This document shows, piece by piece, positions 55,312-64,000 of a DNA stretch of 64,000 nucleotides. The stretch is from Rhodothermaceae bacterium bin80 (GTDB lineage: Bacteria > Bacteroidota > Rhodothermia > Rhodothermales > Bin80). The stretch spans positions 1 through 64,000 of the forward strand of contig MPNB01000008.1 of NCBI GenBank assembly GCA_002238805.1, in the 5' to 3' direction. The position numbers and the translations under genes are program-made. Below the pieces are notes generated by a model. That model was given only the letters and a program-made list of their open reading frames with translations, had not been told where the DNA came from and ran no database searches. Position 1 is the stretch's first letter, and every line of letters begins with the position of its first letter.

Positions 55312-56579
55312 TATTCACGCCCGAGCGCACGGTATCCAATATCCCGCCGCAGGTGCTTTCCATCGAACTCTATGAGATCAGCTGCTTCGTAAGCACGGCC
55401 AATAGCCTCCCTTAACGTGGAGGCCACTGCGGTTACACCTAAAACACGTCCTCCTGCCGTAACAGTTCTTTGACCATCAGATTTTGTACCCGCATGAAAT
55501 ACAAGAGCGCCTGGGATTTCACTTGCTGTGTTCAGTCCACTAATCGGGTATCCCTTGTTGTAAGAACCGGGATACCCACCACTAGCCAGTACTACACATG
55601 CAGCTGCAAGTGATTGTTTGGTAAGTCGCAAGTTTCCAATACCTCCACTGGCTGCTCCCAGGAGCACCTCTATGGGGTCTGCTCCTATCAAGGGTAGCAC
55701 AACCTGCGTCTCTGGATCCCCAAAACGGCAGTTGAATTCGACAACCTTGGGGCCCTGATCTGTGACCATAAGACCGGCGTACAGACATCCAGTGTAACGC
55801 CTGCCCTCACGTGCCATGCCCTCAAGTACTGGCTCGATGATTGAGCGACAAACTTCATCAATCAAGTTTGAGGTCATTACCGGAGCTGGAGCATATGCAC
55901 CCATGCCTCCTGTATTTGGACCGAGATCATCGTTAAATGCGCGTTTATGATCCTGGGCCGGATCTAACACTAGATAATCATCCCCGTCTGTAAGAGCAAA
56001 TACACTTGCCTCTTCGCCCTCCATCCATTCTTCAACGACAACCTCTCTGCCCGCATCTCCCAGACGGCCCACGGTCAGCAATTCATGCAATGCACGGTCG
56101 GAGCTGGTGTGGTCCTCACACATGATGGCCCCCTTCCCCGCAGCAAGCCCCGAAGCCTTAACAACGCATCTCTCCAGTGTTCGGGCATAAGCTTTGGCCT
56201 CCTCAACCTGATCTAGAAGAAAGGCCTGCCATTGGGCTGTTGGCACATTATGGCGCTGCATAAATGCTTTGGCAAACACCTTGCTACTTTCAATTTCGGC
56301 GGCTGCCGCTGAGGGGCCAAAGCAAGACACCCCTGCTTGGCCCAAGGCATCGGCGAGCCCATCTGCAAGAGGTACCTCTGGACCGACAACAACGAGGTCA
56401 ATATTCTCGCGTCGAGAAAACGCAACTAAACCTTCCGTGTCTGTCGCTTTGATACTGACGTTTTCTCCGAACTCCCTTGTCCCCGCATTGCCTGGGGCTA
56501 TAAATAGCTTGTTGGCTTCACGTACGGCCCATGCCAAGGCATGCTCACGCCCGCCACTCCCTACAATGAGTACTCTCAT
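55311..56579 (-). CDS. purD: Phosphoribosylamine-glycine ligase (GAR synthetase)
   Basis: 422 aa, ATP-grasp enzyme, second step of purine synthesis. N-terminal MRVLIVGSGGREHALAWAV and FIAPGNAGTREFG, VVVGPEVPLADGLAD, the ATP-grasp core VVKASGLAAGKGA, then NTGGMGAYAPAPV and VVEFNCRFGDPETQVVLP. Complete. The second purine gene of the window, not near the purC fusion. 15 nt downstream of mutS. Confidence 0.96.
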   Translation of the reverse strand: MRVLIVGSGGREHALAWAVREANKLFIAPGNAGTREFGENVSIKATDTEGLVAFSRRENIDLVVVGPEVPLADGLADALGQAGVSCFGPSAAAAEIESSKVFAKAFMQRHNVPTAQWQAFLLDQVEEAKAYARTLERCVVKASGLAAGKGAIMCEDHTSSDRALHELLTVGRLGDAGREVVVEEWMEGEEASVFALTDGDDYLVLDPAQDHKRAFNDDLGPNTGGMGAYAPAPVMTSNLIDEVCRSIIEPVLEGMAREGRRYTGCLYAGLMVTDQGPKVVEFNCRFGDPETQVVLPLIGADPIEVLLGAASGGIGNLRLTKQSLAAACVVLASGGYPGSYNKGYPISGLNTASEIPGALVFHAGTKSDGQRTVTAGGRVLGVTAVASTLREAIGRAYEAADLIEFDGKHLRRDIGYRALGRE

Positions 56580-56594
56580 GCTTACTCCCTAGAT

Positions 56595-59165
56595 CTAGTC
56601 GGAAAGATCCTTTAATTCTGCTAAAAGAGATAACGCCTGCAGCGGCGTAATTCTGTTTGTATCTATCTCCCGTAGTTTGTCGCGCACCACATCGCATTCT
56701 GGTTGATCAAAAAGCGCCATCTGAATAGCTTGCACTTTCGGCATAATGTCCTTCTTCACGAGCTTCTGAGATTCGAGTTTATCCAGAATCTCCCCTGCTC
56801 TGCTCAGCAGCTTTGAGGGCAGTCCAGCCATACGAGCTACCTCAATACCATAAGAGTGATCTGCAGCCCCACGGATCAACTTGTGGAGAAAAACAATCCT
56901 GCCGTCGTGCTCTTGAACATGGACCTTATAATTTTGAACCCTCTCAAGACGCTCCTCAAGGGTATTGAGTTCATGGTAATGAGTTGCAAAAAGTGTTCGT
57001 GCAGCTATTGAATCATTTTCGTGCAAATATTCGACCAATGCCCACGCAATAGAGAGACCATCAAAGGTACTGGTCCCCCGCCCTATCTCATCCAGGAGGA
57101 TCAGTGAATTTCGGGTGGCATTATTGAGGATATTGGCGGCCTCATTCATCTCAACCAAAAAAGTGCTCTCACCTGCAGCCAAGTTATCTGATGCACCAAC
57201 GCGCGTAAAGATGCGATCAACAACACCAATGGTGGCCGATTTTGCGGGCACGAAGCTTCCCGCCTGCGCCATCAAGACAATTAAACCAACCTGGCGTAAA
57301 ACTACGCTCTTGCCCGCCATGTTGGGACCCGTTATGATGAATATCTGGTACCTGTCGGGATCCAGCTCTATTGAGTTTGGAACGAAGGCAGCAGGATCTG
57401 CTTGTTCTACAATCGGGTGTCTGCCATGCACAATTTTGAGTAGTCTGGTATTATCGATACGCGGTCTTACGTACCCTTCACGAACAGCTACTTCGGCAAA
57501 GCCGACAAAACAGTCCAGAACTGCTATCGCTGCACCCAACCGCTGGAGCTCATTGGATGCTGTCGCTAAGTCAACTCTAAGAGATCGTAGGAGCTCGTTT
57601 TCGAGCACTATGATCTGCTCCTGTGCCCCAATTACACGTTCCTCATACTCTTTCAACTCATTGGTAATATACCGCTCTGCATTAACTAAGGTCTGCTTCC
57701 GAACATATTCAGGCGGTACCTTGTCCCGATGCGCATTCGTTATCTCCAGGTAGTACCCAAATACCTTGTTATAGCCTACTTTGAGGGAGGGGATACCTGT
57801 CCGTTCACTTTCACGCTTCTGAAGTGCCTCGATAAACCCTTTACCCGAACTCGAAATCTCGCGTAATCTGTCCAGTTCCTGATTATAGCCCCGTCGAAAT
57901 ATCTGCTCAGAAGAGTCATCAAGGGCCTGACTGATAGTAGATTCGATATCATCACAAGGGGGCAGCCGTTGGGATAATTCATCAAGTGCTTTGCAATCGG
58001 TTGACTGTATACTCTGGATCAATTCAGGCACCTGACGCAATGCTAATGCGAGTGCTAATAGCTCCCGAGGGGTTGCTCTTTGCGTACATATTCTGGCAAC
58101 TACCCGCTCAATATCACAGATTTGTTTGAGACAGTCTTGCAGGTTTTCTCGAACTTCTGTACTGTGTACCAGCGCCTCAACAGCATCAAGTCTACGATTG
58201 ATGCGTGCAACATCACGCAATGGTTGAAAAAGCCATCGCCGCAAAATTCTCGCACCCATGGCAGTGCAGGTTTGATCCAGAAGCTGAACCAGCGTGGTGC
58301 TATTACGGTCTCCGTGGAGCGGGGTCAGCAGTTCGAGGTTACGGCGCGTTTGTGGATCAAGGAGCATGTACCCCTCATCCACCTGTTGCTGAATCTTGCG
58401 TATATGCTCCGGTTTACCCTTTTGTGTTTCGATCAGGTAATGAAGCACCACACCTGCTGCAACAACACCCTCACTCAACCCCGAAATCCCAAAGCCTTTC
58501 AAAGAATGTGTACCAAAGTGTTCAAGTAGTGTAGTGTCGGCAAAATCACTATCAAACACCCAATCCTCACATGGTGTAACAATATAGCCTTGATCACGGA
58601 ATCCACGTACAGACTCCTGTGCAGCTTTGTTAACAAGGAGCTCTGCCGGTTCAATACTCTGTAATAGATCATCCAGCCTGGACTGATCAATCTCTGTGAG
58701 TAGGAACTCACCAGTGGATACATCCGCGTAAGCTACCCCTACTACCTGCTTCTTCCCAAAGTGTACTGCCACTAGGTAGTTTGCCTGTTTTGGAGACAGC
58801 ATTTGATCCCGGAGGGATACCCCGGGCGTAACGACTTCAGTCACGCCCCGCTTGACCAGAGACCCTGTCGATTTTGGGTTCTCAAGTTGTTCGCAAATTG
58901 CAACTCTGAGTCCTGCGTCAATCAGTTTGGGGAGATGATTTTCGAGTGCGTGATACGGGAACCCCGCAAGCGGCACACTCTTTGCCGCACCATTTGCCCG
59001 TTTGGTAAGCACAATACCCAACACGTCACTTGCCTTAAGGGCATCTTCTTCAAACGTCTCGTAGAAGTCGCCCATACGAAACAATAGAAGTGTATCCGGA
59101 TGCTCTGCTTTGATCCGGTAATACTGCCGCATGAGTGGCGTCTGACCTCTTCTCCTTGATGCCAT
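56595..59165 (-). CDS. mutS: DNA mismatch repair protein MutS
   Basis: 856 aa, full-length MutS1. The mismatch-recognition domain begins with TPLMRQYYRIKAEHPDTLLL and the Phe-x-Glu motif in GDFYETFEEDA. The core and clamp domains follow. The C-terminal ATPase has Walker A GPNMAGKSVVLRQ (about residue 615), LAAGESTFLVEMNEAANIL, Walker B LILLDEIGRGTSTFDG and the ATHYHELN motif. No mutL in the window. Lies between the deacetylase-like gene (45 nt upstream) and purD. Confidence 0.97.
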   Translation of the reverse strand: MASRRRGQTPLMRQYYRIKAEHPDTLLLFRMGDFYETFEEDALKASDVLGIVLTKRANGAAKSVPLAGFPYHALENHLPKLIDAGLRVAICEQLENPKSTGSLVKRGVTEVVTPGVSLRDQMLSPKQANYLVAVHFGKKQVVGVAYADVSTGEFLLTEIDQSRLDDLLQSIEPAELLVNKAAQESVRGFRDQGYIVTPCEDWVFDSDFADTTLLEHFGTHSLKGFGISGLSEGVVAAGVVLHYLIETQKGKPEHIRKIQQQVDEGYMLLDPQTRRNLELLTPLHGDRNSTTLVQLLDQTCTAMGARILRRWLFQPLRDVARINRRLDAVEALVHSTEVRENLQDCLKQICDIERVVARICTQRATPRELLALALALRQVPELIQSIQSTDCKALDELSQRLPPCDDIESTISQALDDSSEQIFRRGYNQELDRLREISSSGKGFIEALQKRESERTGIPSLKVGYNKVFGYYLEITNAHRDKVPPEYVRKQTLVNAERYITNELKEYEERVIGAQEQIIVLENELLRSLRVDLATASNELQRLGAAIAVLDCFVGFAEVAVREGYVRPRIDNTRLLKIVHGRHPIVEQADPAAFVPNSIELDPDRYQIFIITGPNMAGKSVVLRQVGLIVLMAQAGSFVPAKSATIGVVDRIFTRVGASDNLAAGESTFLVEMNEAANILNNATRNSLILLDEIGRGTSTFDGLSIAWALVEYLHENDSIAARTLFATHYHELNTLEERLERVQNYKVHVQEHDGRIVFLHKLIRGAADHSYGIEVARMAGLPSKLLSRAGEILDKLESQKLVKKDIMPKVQAIQMALFDQPECDVVRDKLREIDTNRITPLQALSLLAELKDLSD

Positions 59166-59210
59166 GAATCACAGTAAATAAGTGCTGGTCACACCGTGAT
59201 GCATCTTTCT

Positions 59211-60623
59211 CTAACCGGCAACTGGGTAACCCGTCCATGAACTAAGCGCATCTTGCAAGGAAGCAATATGTGCTCCTTGTGTGCTACTCCACCTCAATGT
59301 TTGCTCAAAGTGCTCCCCCCATCCGGGATAATCTAATTCTTCTCCAACAACGTTGTGCCAAAGACCAACGGCAACCCCACCAAACTTCTGACATAACTCG
59401 AGGAGTTTTATACTTTCTTGGATGGCTTCAGCCGCTTCATACTTCTGTCGGTTAAACAATGCTCCATCCATAAATAGGAGCGGCATTTCCCAAATGTCCA
59501 TCACCTTGTTTCTAACAGGATCAAACCGCAGAAACGGCATACAGGTGCCGTTTCTGAACCCTGCACACTCTGCAAATCCAAGAGATGAATCAATTCTAAA
59601 ACCGACTGCCTCCTGGATGCGGGGCGTTATCGCAGGCTCATAACGCAAAAAATGCTGCCTAACACTTACAGAGTCTATTCCAGTAATCTCAGTGAGTGCC
59701 CTGCGCTCACTGCGCAGATAAGCAGCGTGAGTATGTGCGTGATAGCTTGGATGAAGACCAATTTCAAAGCCGTCAGAAGAAAGATCAATGAACAGTTGAC
59801 GAAGAAAACGTTGATCCAAGCGATAATGTACATCATTGGGACCGTGTGCCGCTGCTTTCAAAAAAATTGTAGCACTACCGTAAGCCCGAATCACTTGATG
59901 CATGCTACGTAAGGCAATCTTAAATGCATCGCCCCGGCTAAAGTAACTATGGATAAACTTGAATAGCCGGCGCCAGCGCTCACCCGCACTGACTTTTCGA
60001 CGATTCAACAGAAAGTATTCAACTTTTTCCCGAAAAATCATCCCAACACGCCAATGCCGAAGATAGTCGACATCAATCGTAGGACAAAACGCCCAATCCT
60101 TCCCAGCCCATTTCCGCAGATCGGTATTAATCCCAGCATTTTCTAAACTCTCTCTCATCAGCATTCGATAACACTCTACAACAGGGAGTCGAGTCACTTC
60201 AAGTATCGCTTGAAGTGACTCCTTATGTGGAAACCGGCCGTGCTGATCGCAGGCGCCTATAGTGAATTCCTGCCAACCTGAGAGCCAGTAGAAAGCCGAT
60301 GCAACAAGATCATCGCCAGCCTCTGACGAGAAAAGAACAGGAACATTGAAATTAGCGTACTCCCTCCAACACACAGAAGTCACATCTATGGCGGTAAAAT
60401 CATCGTAGAACCTTTCCGCATTTAGAGCCAATGGTAACACGGTTACCGTTGAGGGCAAATTGGAAGGGTTTTGGCCATAGTACAAACCACGACCATTCAG
60501 CTCACTTCGTGGCTTGAATATCGGACCCAAACCAAGCGGCTCAAGTAACATGCGGATGGCGTACTTTGCCTTTGGCCAATAGTCTTGGCTTACCTCAATG
60601 CACACGGGTAGTGCAACCTTCAT
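59211..60623 (-). CDS. Polysaccharide deacetylase-like protein (DUF7033-type N-terminus)
   Basis: 470 aa. The C-terminal half carries the NodB-type signature: Asp in FCPTIDVDYLRHW and the His pair in EIGLHPSYHAH, which together would bind the catalytic metal. A VRQHFLRYEP motif follows and AVGLWHNVVGEEL lies near the end. The N-terminal ~150 residues resemble the domain that precedes such deacetylases in Bacteroidota. No signal peptide, so it may act in the cytoplasm on a precursor glycan. Target unknown. First gene of a possible operon with mutS and purD; divergent from the HD protein gene. Confidence 0.8.
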   Translation of the reverse strand: MKVALPVCIEVSQDYWPKAKYAIRMLLEPLGLGPIFKPRSELNGRGLYYGQNPSNLPSTVTVLPLALNAERFYDDFTAIDVTSVCWREYANFNVPVLFSSEAGDDLVASAFYWLSGWQEFTIGACDQHGRFPHKESLQAILEVTRLPVVECYRMLMRESLENAGINTDLRKWAGKDWAFCPTIDVDYLRHWRVGMIFREKVEYFLLNRRKVSAGERWRRLFKFIHSYFSRGDAFKIALRSMHQVIRAYGSATIFLKAAAHGPNDVHYRLDQRFLRQLFIDLSSDGFEIGLHPSYHAHTHAAYLRSERRALTEITGIDSVSVRQHFLRYEPAITPRIQEAVGFRIDSSLGFAECAGFRNGTCMPFLRFDPVRNKVMDIWEMPLLFMDGALFNRQKYEAAEAIQESIKLLELCQKFGGVAVGLWHNVVGEELDYPGWGEHFEQTLRWSSTQGAHIASLQDALSSWTGYPVAG

Positions 60624-60719
60624 CAGTAGTTATCTGCTTAGTGTTGTCACTTTGGAAGATCAAGTTACAGCACGTGCGCATTCATTCGACAGCGAGTCGG
60701 TGAATCGTCCAAACCTGCA

Positions 60720-61994
60720 ATGACACGCACCGCCATAGTCCTTTCGGATCCTGTTCACGGGTTCATTAGAGTGCCCCAAAAAATAATTCAGCCATTGCTC
60801 GAATCGCGTGAGATTCAGCGACTTAGACGAATCAAACAGTTGGGGCTGGGTCTGATCGTTTTTCCTGCTGCAGAACATAGTCGTTTTCCACACGCCTTGG
60901 GTGCAATGGCATTAATGTCCGATGCCCTAGACAGTTTGGCCACCAAAGGAACCCCCATTACGGAAGATGAAAGACTGGCAGCTATGGCCGCCATCCTGCT
61001 GCACGACATTGGTCATGGGCCCTATTCGCATACACTTGAGTACGATCTGATTTGCGATACACCACATGAAAAAATAAGTTTGGCCCTCATGCGGCGCCTC
61101 GAATCGCAGATTGGTCCGCCGATCGACACAGCAATCCAGATGCTGGAAGGCACCTATGAACGTCCCTTCTTTTGCGATTTGATTTCGAGTCAACTGGATA
61201 TGGACCGTTTGGATTATTTGTGCAGAGACTCGCATTTTACAGGGGTGGTTGAAGGTAAGATTGGCATTGAGCGTATTCTGCGCACATTGTGTGTCTACCC
61301 AAAGGATGGAGGAAAAGAATCCTGTCTTGCTATCGAGTCAAAGGGGATTTATGCAGTGGAAAACGTACTCATAGCTAGGCGGTTAATGTACTGGCAGGTT
61401 TATCTGCACAAGACCGTTGTTGCTGCTGATTTTGTACTCCGAGGTGCCATCCGCCGTGCACGGCACTTGATTAATGTTGGCAATCATGAGGCTGTGTCTG
61501 GCATCTCACCTGCACTGTGCTGGTTCCTTGAGCGGAAAATTGACGCATCAAAACTCTCGGATGATGAGATTTTGGATCGGTTCCTGGACTTGGATGATGT
61601 TGAAGTAATTGGCAGCTTGAAGCAATGGTACCGGAGTCCTGATCCTATTCTTGCAGATTTATCGCGACGTATCATCGATCGGGATCTGTTTCGATGTACA
61701 TTCCTCACTGAAGTACCGACCCAAGATTTACTCGCTCAGTGGCAGGATCGCGTAAGTCAAACACTGACGAACATGGGGATCTGCATTCCCGATGCACATA
61801 CTTACTACCTAACAGTAGGTACGTCGGGTCATGCAACTTATGAACCAAATGAGAGGGGCGTACGCATCTTGGATTCAGGAGGAAATCTCTGTGAGCTTGA
61901 AGATCATGCTGATATAGCTGCAATCAATGCACTCACACGTTTTACTGAAAAGCCGTACCTCTGCTGCCTAAAGGCAGCCAACCTACCACTATGA
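60720..61994 (+). CDS. HD-domain phosphohydrolase (dNTPase-like)
   Basis: 424 aa. Start MTRTAIVLSDPVHGFIRVPQ, typical of the HD family related to deoxynucleoside triphosphate hydrolases. Metal site: first His in EHSRFPHALGAMAL, the HD pair in AILLHDIGHGPYSH, and a distal Asp in SQLDMDRLDYLCRDS. C-terminal ~150 residues unassigned. The substrate is unknown. Its last codons overlap the convergent isomerase gene by 6 nt. Confidence 0.88.
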   Translation: MTRTAIVLSDPVHGFIRVPQKIIQPLLESREIQRLRRIKQLGLGLIVFPAAEHSRFPHALGAMALMSDALDSLATKGTPITEDERLAAMAAILLHDIGHGPYSHTLEYDLICDTPHEKISLALMRRLESQIGPPIDTAIQMLEGTYERPFFCDLISSQLDMDRLDYLCRDSHFTGVVEGKIGIERILRTLCVYPKDGGKESCLAIESKGIYAVENVLIARRLMYWQVYLHKTVVAADFVLRGAIRRARHLINVGNHEAVSGISPALCWFLERKIDASKLSDDEILDRFLDLDDVEVIGSLKQWYRSPDPILADLSRRIIDRDLFRCTFLTEVPTQDLLAQWQDRVSQTLTNMGICIPDAHTYYLTVGTSGHATYEPNERGVRILDSGGNLCELEDHADIAAINALTRFTEKPYLCCLKAANLPL

Positions 61995-62948
61995 CTCCAA
62001 AGCCACACGGCAGTATTCAGCGCACTTAGCCATTTCCTCCATAACACTGGAGTCCTCTGGGATTGGGTACTCCAGTTCAATCATAGCCGTAATTGGGTAA
62101 TTCTCGTCCCGCAACAGGCGCAAGACTTCGCCAATCGGCGTATCTCCTGTTCCCCACGGGACATTGTCCTGTCCATTGTCGGGGCTTTTGCGATCTTTTA
62201 GGTGCAAATGGCTGATCCGATCGTGATATTTCTTGATCACGGGAATAGGAGAAGTCCCAAGGGCAGCTACGTAATGCCCTATGTCCAGATTCAGCATATT
62301 GTTCGGCGAATGGGCAAGGTATTCGTCGAAATCAAAATCTTCGTTGGCTACTTGCAAGTGATTGTGCATGCCGTTGAGGAGGTTGTACTTCGTGGCAAAT
62401 GGGGCCATTCGCTTGGACGACTGAGCTGAGATTTCGAAAGAAATTCCACGTGCACCGATCGCTTTTGCCGCCCTGTAGGCATAATCTATGTCCTGATCAA
62501 GCCAATTCGGGTTACCCAATTTCAGGATATCTACATCTACTCCCCCATCTCTGAACATATCACCCAACTCAGCAAATTTCTCCATGGAAACACTGCGACG
62601 CCATTTCTGCGTTTCACTTCGTGCTGCCGTCCTGGCAGCTACATAATCCGACCTTTCATCCGGGGTCATGGATTCGGGATGTCGCGGTCCAGGACCTGGG
62701 TCAGGAGCTCCTGCATACGCTTCTGCAGGTCCCCCCATCAACTCTATCGTGTTAAGTCCAAGAGTTTGCATATACCCAAGGATTTCTTCTGCACTGCCGG
62801 GAATCTGACGAAAGCTATATGAGATCGCACCAACTTTTACAGGTGACGACGCGAAAAGGAGACGGCGTGGAATTACCGCAACGCTGGCAGCTAATCCGGC
62901 GGTTTTCAGAAAGCTTCTACGGCTAAAACTCTGGTTCATTTCGATCAA
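61989..62948 (-). CDS. Tat-exported sugar phosphate isomerase/epimerase-like TIM-barrel protein
   Basis: 319 aa. A twin-arginine signal (FSRRSFLKTAGLAASVAVIP) predicts folded export. The rest is a xylose-isomerase-like TIM barrel with candidate metal ligands in TIELMGGPAE, NGMHNHLQVANE, MLNLDIGHYVAA, HLHLKDRKSPDNG and AMIELEYPIPED. Such exported proteins are common in glycan-degrading Bacteroidota and Planctomycetota. Substrate unknown. The start could be ATG 62948 or the second Met at 62939, which places the RR motif nearer the N-terminus. Confidence 0.87.
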   Translation of the reverse strand: MIEMNQSFSRRSFLKTAGLAASVAVIPRRLLFASSPVKVGAISYSFRQIPGSAEEILGYMQTLGLNTIELMGGPAEAYAGAPDPGPGPRHPESMTPDERSDYVAARTAARSETQKWRRSVSMEKFAELGDMFRDGGVDVDILKLGNPNWLDQDIDYAYRAAKAIGARGISFEISAQSSKRMAPFATKYNLLNGMHNHLQVANEDFDFDEYLAHSPNNMLNLDIGHYVAALGTSPIPVIKKYHDRISHLHLKDRKSPDNGQDNVPWGTGDTPIGEVLRLLRDENYPITAMIELEYPIPEDSSVMEEMAKCAEYCRVALES

Positions 62949-63011
62949 TTTATCACGTTACATGCACATAAGTTACAACAAAATACCTACATGCCCCCGT
63001 TATTGGATATT

Positions 63012-63282
63012 GAGATCCAGTTAGCCTGGCGCACGCATCTTGGGGCTCAAGGACCGATATGGTCCCGAGCGCTTGGAATCCGCATGTCGCCTCGCGGGGG
63101 TGCTGGGGCCGCGTGCGTTCAGCTATCCGTCCATTGCCTCCATCCTTCAAAAAGGACGGGATTTGCTACAGGAGACCGTCCCTGCTCCCCCAACCATCCT
63201 GCATAAAAATCTTCGGGGCGGAGACTATTATGCAAACAAACCCAAAAATGAATCCACCGATGCTTCATCATTCAACGCTTGA
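63012..63282 (+). pseudogene. IS21-family IstA transposase, C-terminal fragment
   Basis: In-frame stretch RILGLKDRYGPERLESACRL followed by FSYPSIASILQKGRDL and NLRGGDYYA is the conserved C-terminal end of IstA. A stop lies just upstream (about 63009) in the same frame and the catalytic domain is missing, so this is a 5'-truncated remnant. Confidence 0.65.
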
Positions 63283-63440
63283 TCAACTCGAAAAACTCCG
63301 CTTTTATGGGATGGCCCGCGCCTTGCGCGACCAGTTGAACCAGCCCGATATCAACCGCCGTCCTTTCTCGATCGTCTGGCACTCCTGTTGGATTGTGTGT
63401 GTATTCAGATGAAATCGCCCACCTATTCAGAGAATTAGGC
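63228..63440 (+). pseudogene. IS21-family IstB ATPase, N-terminal fragment
   Basis: Begins like IstB: HHSTLDQLEKLRFYGMARAL then RDQLNQPDI. A one-base loss at about 63361 shifts the frame: the family-like continuation FLDRLALLLDCV is read in the next frame and then stops. The ATP-binding motifs are absent. Overlaps the IstA tail in the usual istA-istB order. Confidence 0.65.
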
Positions 63441-63691
63441 TGAAAACATAGGCCTAATCCATCTCAATCTGATTGCCTTCACAAACTAAGAAATTGAGTC
63501 AACGAAGTCACGGCGAAACCCAACCAATAGAACCAAAGGATGGCTTAAACCAGAACTTATCGAAAAAATGATGAAAGATGGGTATACTATTTATGGATGC
63601 CCCCTAACAGCCTGTGGATAAAGTAGGGAGTCTAGGAATTCTAGAGTTGACGGGGTATATTTCGAGGGAGTATCTATGTTCGGATTTAACG
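63441..63691. other. Non-coding junction between two insertion-sequence remnants
   Basis: Contains ATTAGGC/GCCTAAT (about 63436-63461) and TCTAG-GAATT-CTAGA (63631-63645). The second may lie near the left end of the next element. No gene recognised. Confidence 0.3.
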
Positions 63692-64000
63692 ATGCAAATT
63701 CATGGCATTAGGAAAGCGAAAGGAGCGTACACAAGGCGAGCTATTTATTCGCATGAGCTCTGCTCTTCTTTAAATGCATTTTACGAGGCCTTGGAGTCGG
63801 TACTTCGCAAGTATGGTTTTGACAAGTTTGTGGAGGAGATTTGTCACGCATTTTATGCGGACGGTATTGGTCGTCCCGGTCTTGCTCCGGGGGTTTATTT
63901 TCGGATGTTACTGATTGGGTATATGGAGGGTTGGGGATCGGAGCGTGAGATTGCGTGGCGATGCAATGATTCGCTGGCGTTACGCAAATTTTCGGGATAT
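63692..64000 (+). CDS. IS1182/IS5-like transposase, N-terminal part (cut by window edge)
   Basis: 103 codons open to the window end. ATG 63692; TTG 63647 is an in-frame alternative. The conserved N-terminal transposase domain is clear: FYEALESVLRKYGFDKFVEE, ADGIGRPGLAPGVYFRMLLI, then GYMEGWGSEREIAWRC and NDSLALRKF. DDE residues would lie beyond the window, so intactness cannot be judged. Confidence 0.8.
   Translation, partial: MQIHGIRKAKGAYTRRAIYSHELCSSLNAFYEALESVLRKYGFDKFVEEICHAFYADGIGRPGLAPGVYFRMLLIGYMEGWGSEREIAWRCNDSLALRKFSGY

Noticed and set aside
57115-57753. Plus-strand ORF of 212 residues inside mutS
   Set aside because: It lies opposite the conserved MutS ATPase domain. Low-complexity Ser/Thr-rich shadow.
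1-64000. tRNA, rRNA or known riboswitch genes
   Set aside because: Intergenic regions were scanned by eye for T-loop consensus and common aptamer features and nothing convincing was seen. A covariance-model search could still find some.

Overview
The window looks like a chromosome segment of an uncultured Bacteroidota/Rhodothermota-type bacterium, close to Rhodothermia. This is an inference from gene content. The evidence is a SusC/SusD pair, a T9SS-type C-terminal sorting domain, a GWxTD protein, an FG-GAP/UnbV lipoprotein, and the carbamoyltransferase type that acts on acylated ornithine and is common in Bacteroidota. GC is mid-range by eye. Ribosome binding sites are mostly weak or A-rich, as usual in this group. 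Transposase remnants lie at both edges and at about 20.4 kb. No tRNA, rRNA or CRISPR array was seen.

Layout. 1-411: 3' end of a broken transposase. 0.4-4.5 kb: a very large secreted protein of Cys-paired Ig-like repeats plus DUF4402-like and PapD-like C-terminal parts, and a small secreted companion broken at a run of nine T. 4.5-7.1 kb (minus): P5C dehydrogenase with a 2,4-diaminopentanoate-dehydrogenase-like oxidoreductase. 7.2-9.3 kb: FtsX/LolC-type permease, MoaD, MoaE. 9.2-11.2 kb (minus): one ORF joining a complete LacI-type regulator to a complete PurC. 11.4-12.5 kb: divergent MalK/UgpC-type ATPase. 12.5-16.8 kb: an island-like stretch with a tyrosine recombinase, an unknown 246-aa gene, 6.5 copies of a 20-bp repeat and a tandem array of DUF1640-like coiled-coil membrane proteins with variable internal repeats, ending in a long palindrome. 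16.9-20.2 kb: rhodanese, MiaA and a GT-C/methyltransferase fusion. 20.3-27.5 kb: dead transposase, VPS10/BNR-type T9SS cargo, RsbW-like kinase, GT4, M24 peptidase, SRAP protein. 27.6-37.4 kb: FG-GAP/UnbV lipoprotein, GWxTD protein, SusD, SusC.

38.1-44.3 kb (plus) is a compact arginine operon, argG-argC-argD-argF'-argB-argE', running through acylated intermediates as far as acyl-citrulline deacylation and argininosuccinate synthesis. argH and the N-acylation step are not here. 44.4-54.1 kb (minus) is a branched-chain amino acid operon, ilvB-ilvN-ilvC-leuB-leuA-leuC-leuD-cimA. With citramalate synthase present, LeuCDB could serve both leucine synthesis and the pyruvate-to-2-oxobutyrate route to isoleucine. 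ilvD, ilvE and ilvA are not here. 54.4-60.6 kb (minus) holds a polysaccharide deacetylase-like gene, mutS, purD and a secreted beta-propeller gene, closely spaced. 60.7-64 kb: HD phosphohydrolase, Tat-exported sugar isomerase/epimerase, IS21 remnant, and the 5' end of an IS1182/IS5-like transposase.

The most unusual items are the LacI-PurC fusion, the DUF1640 coiled-coil array with its iteron-like repeat and coupled leader ORFs, the GT-C/methyltransferase fusion, the multi-domain secreted protein, and a specificity residue in the carbamoyltransferase that hints at succinylated intermediates.
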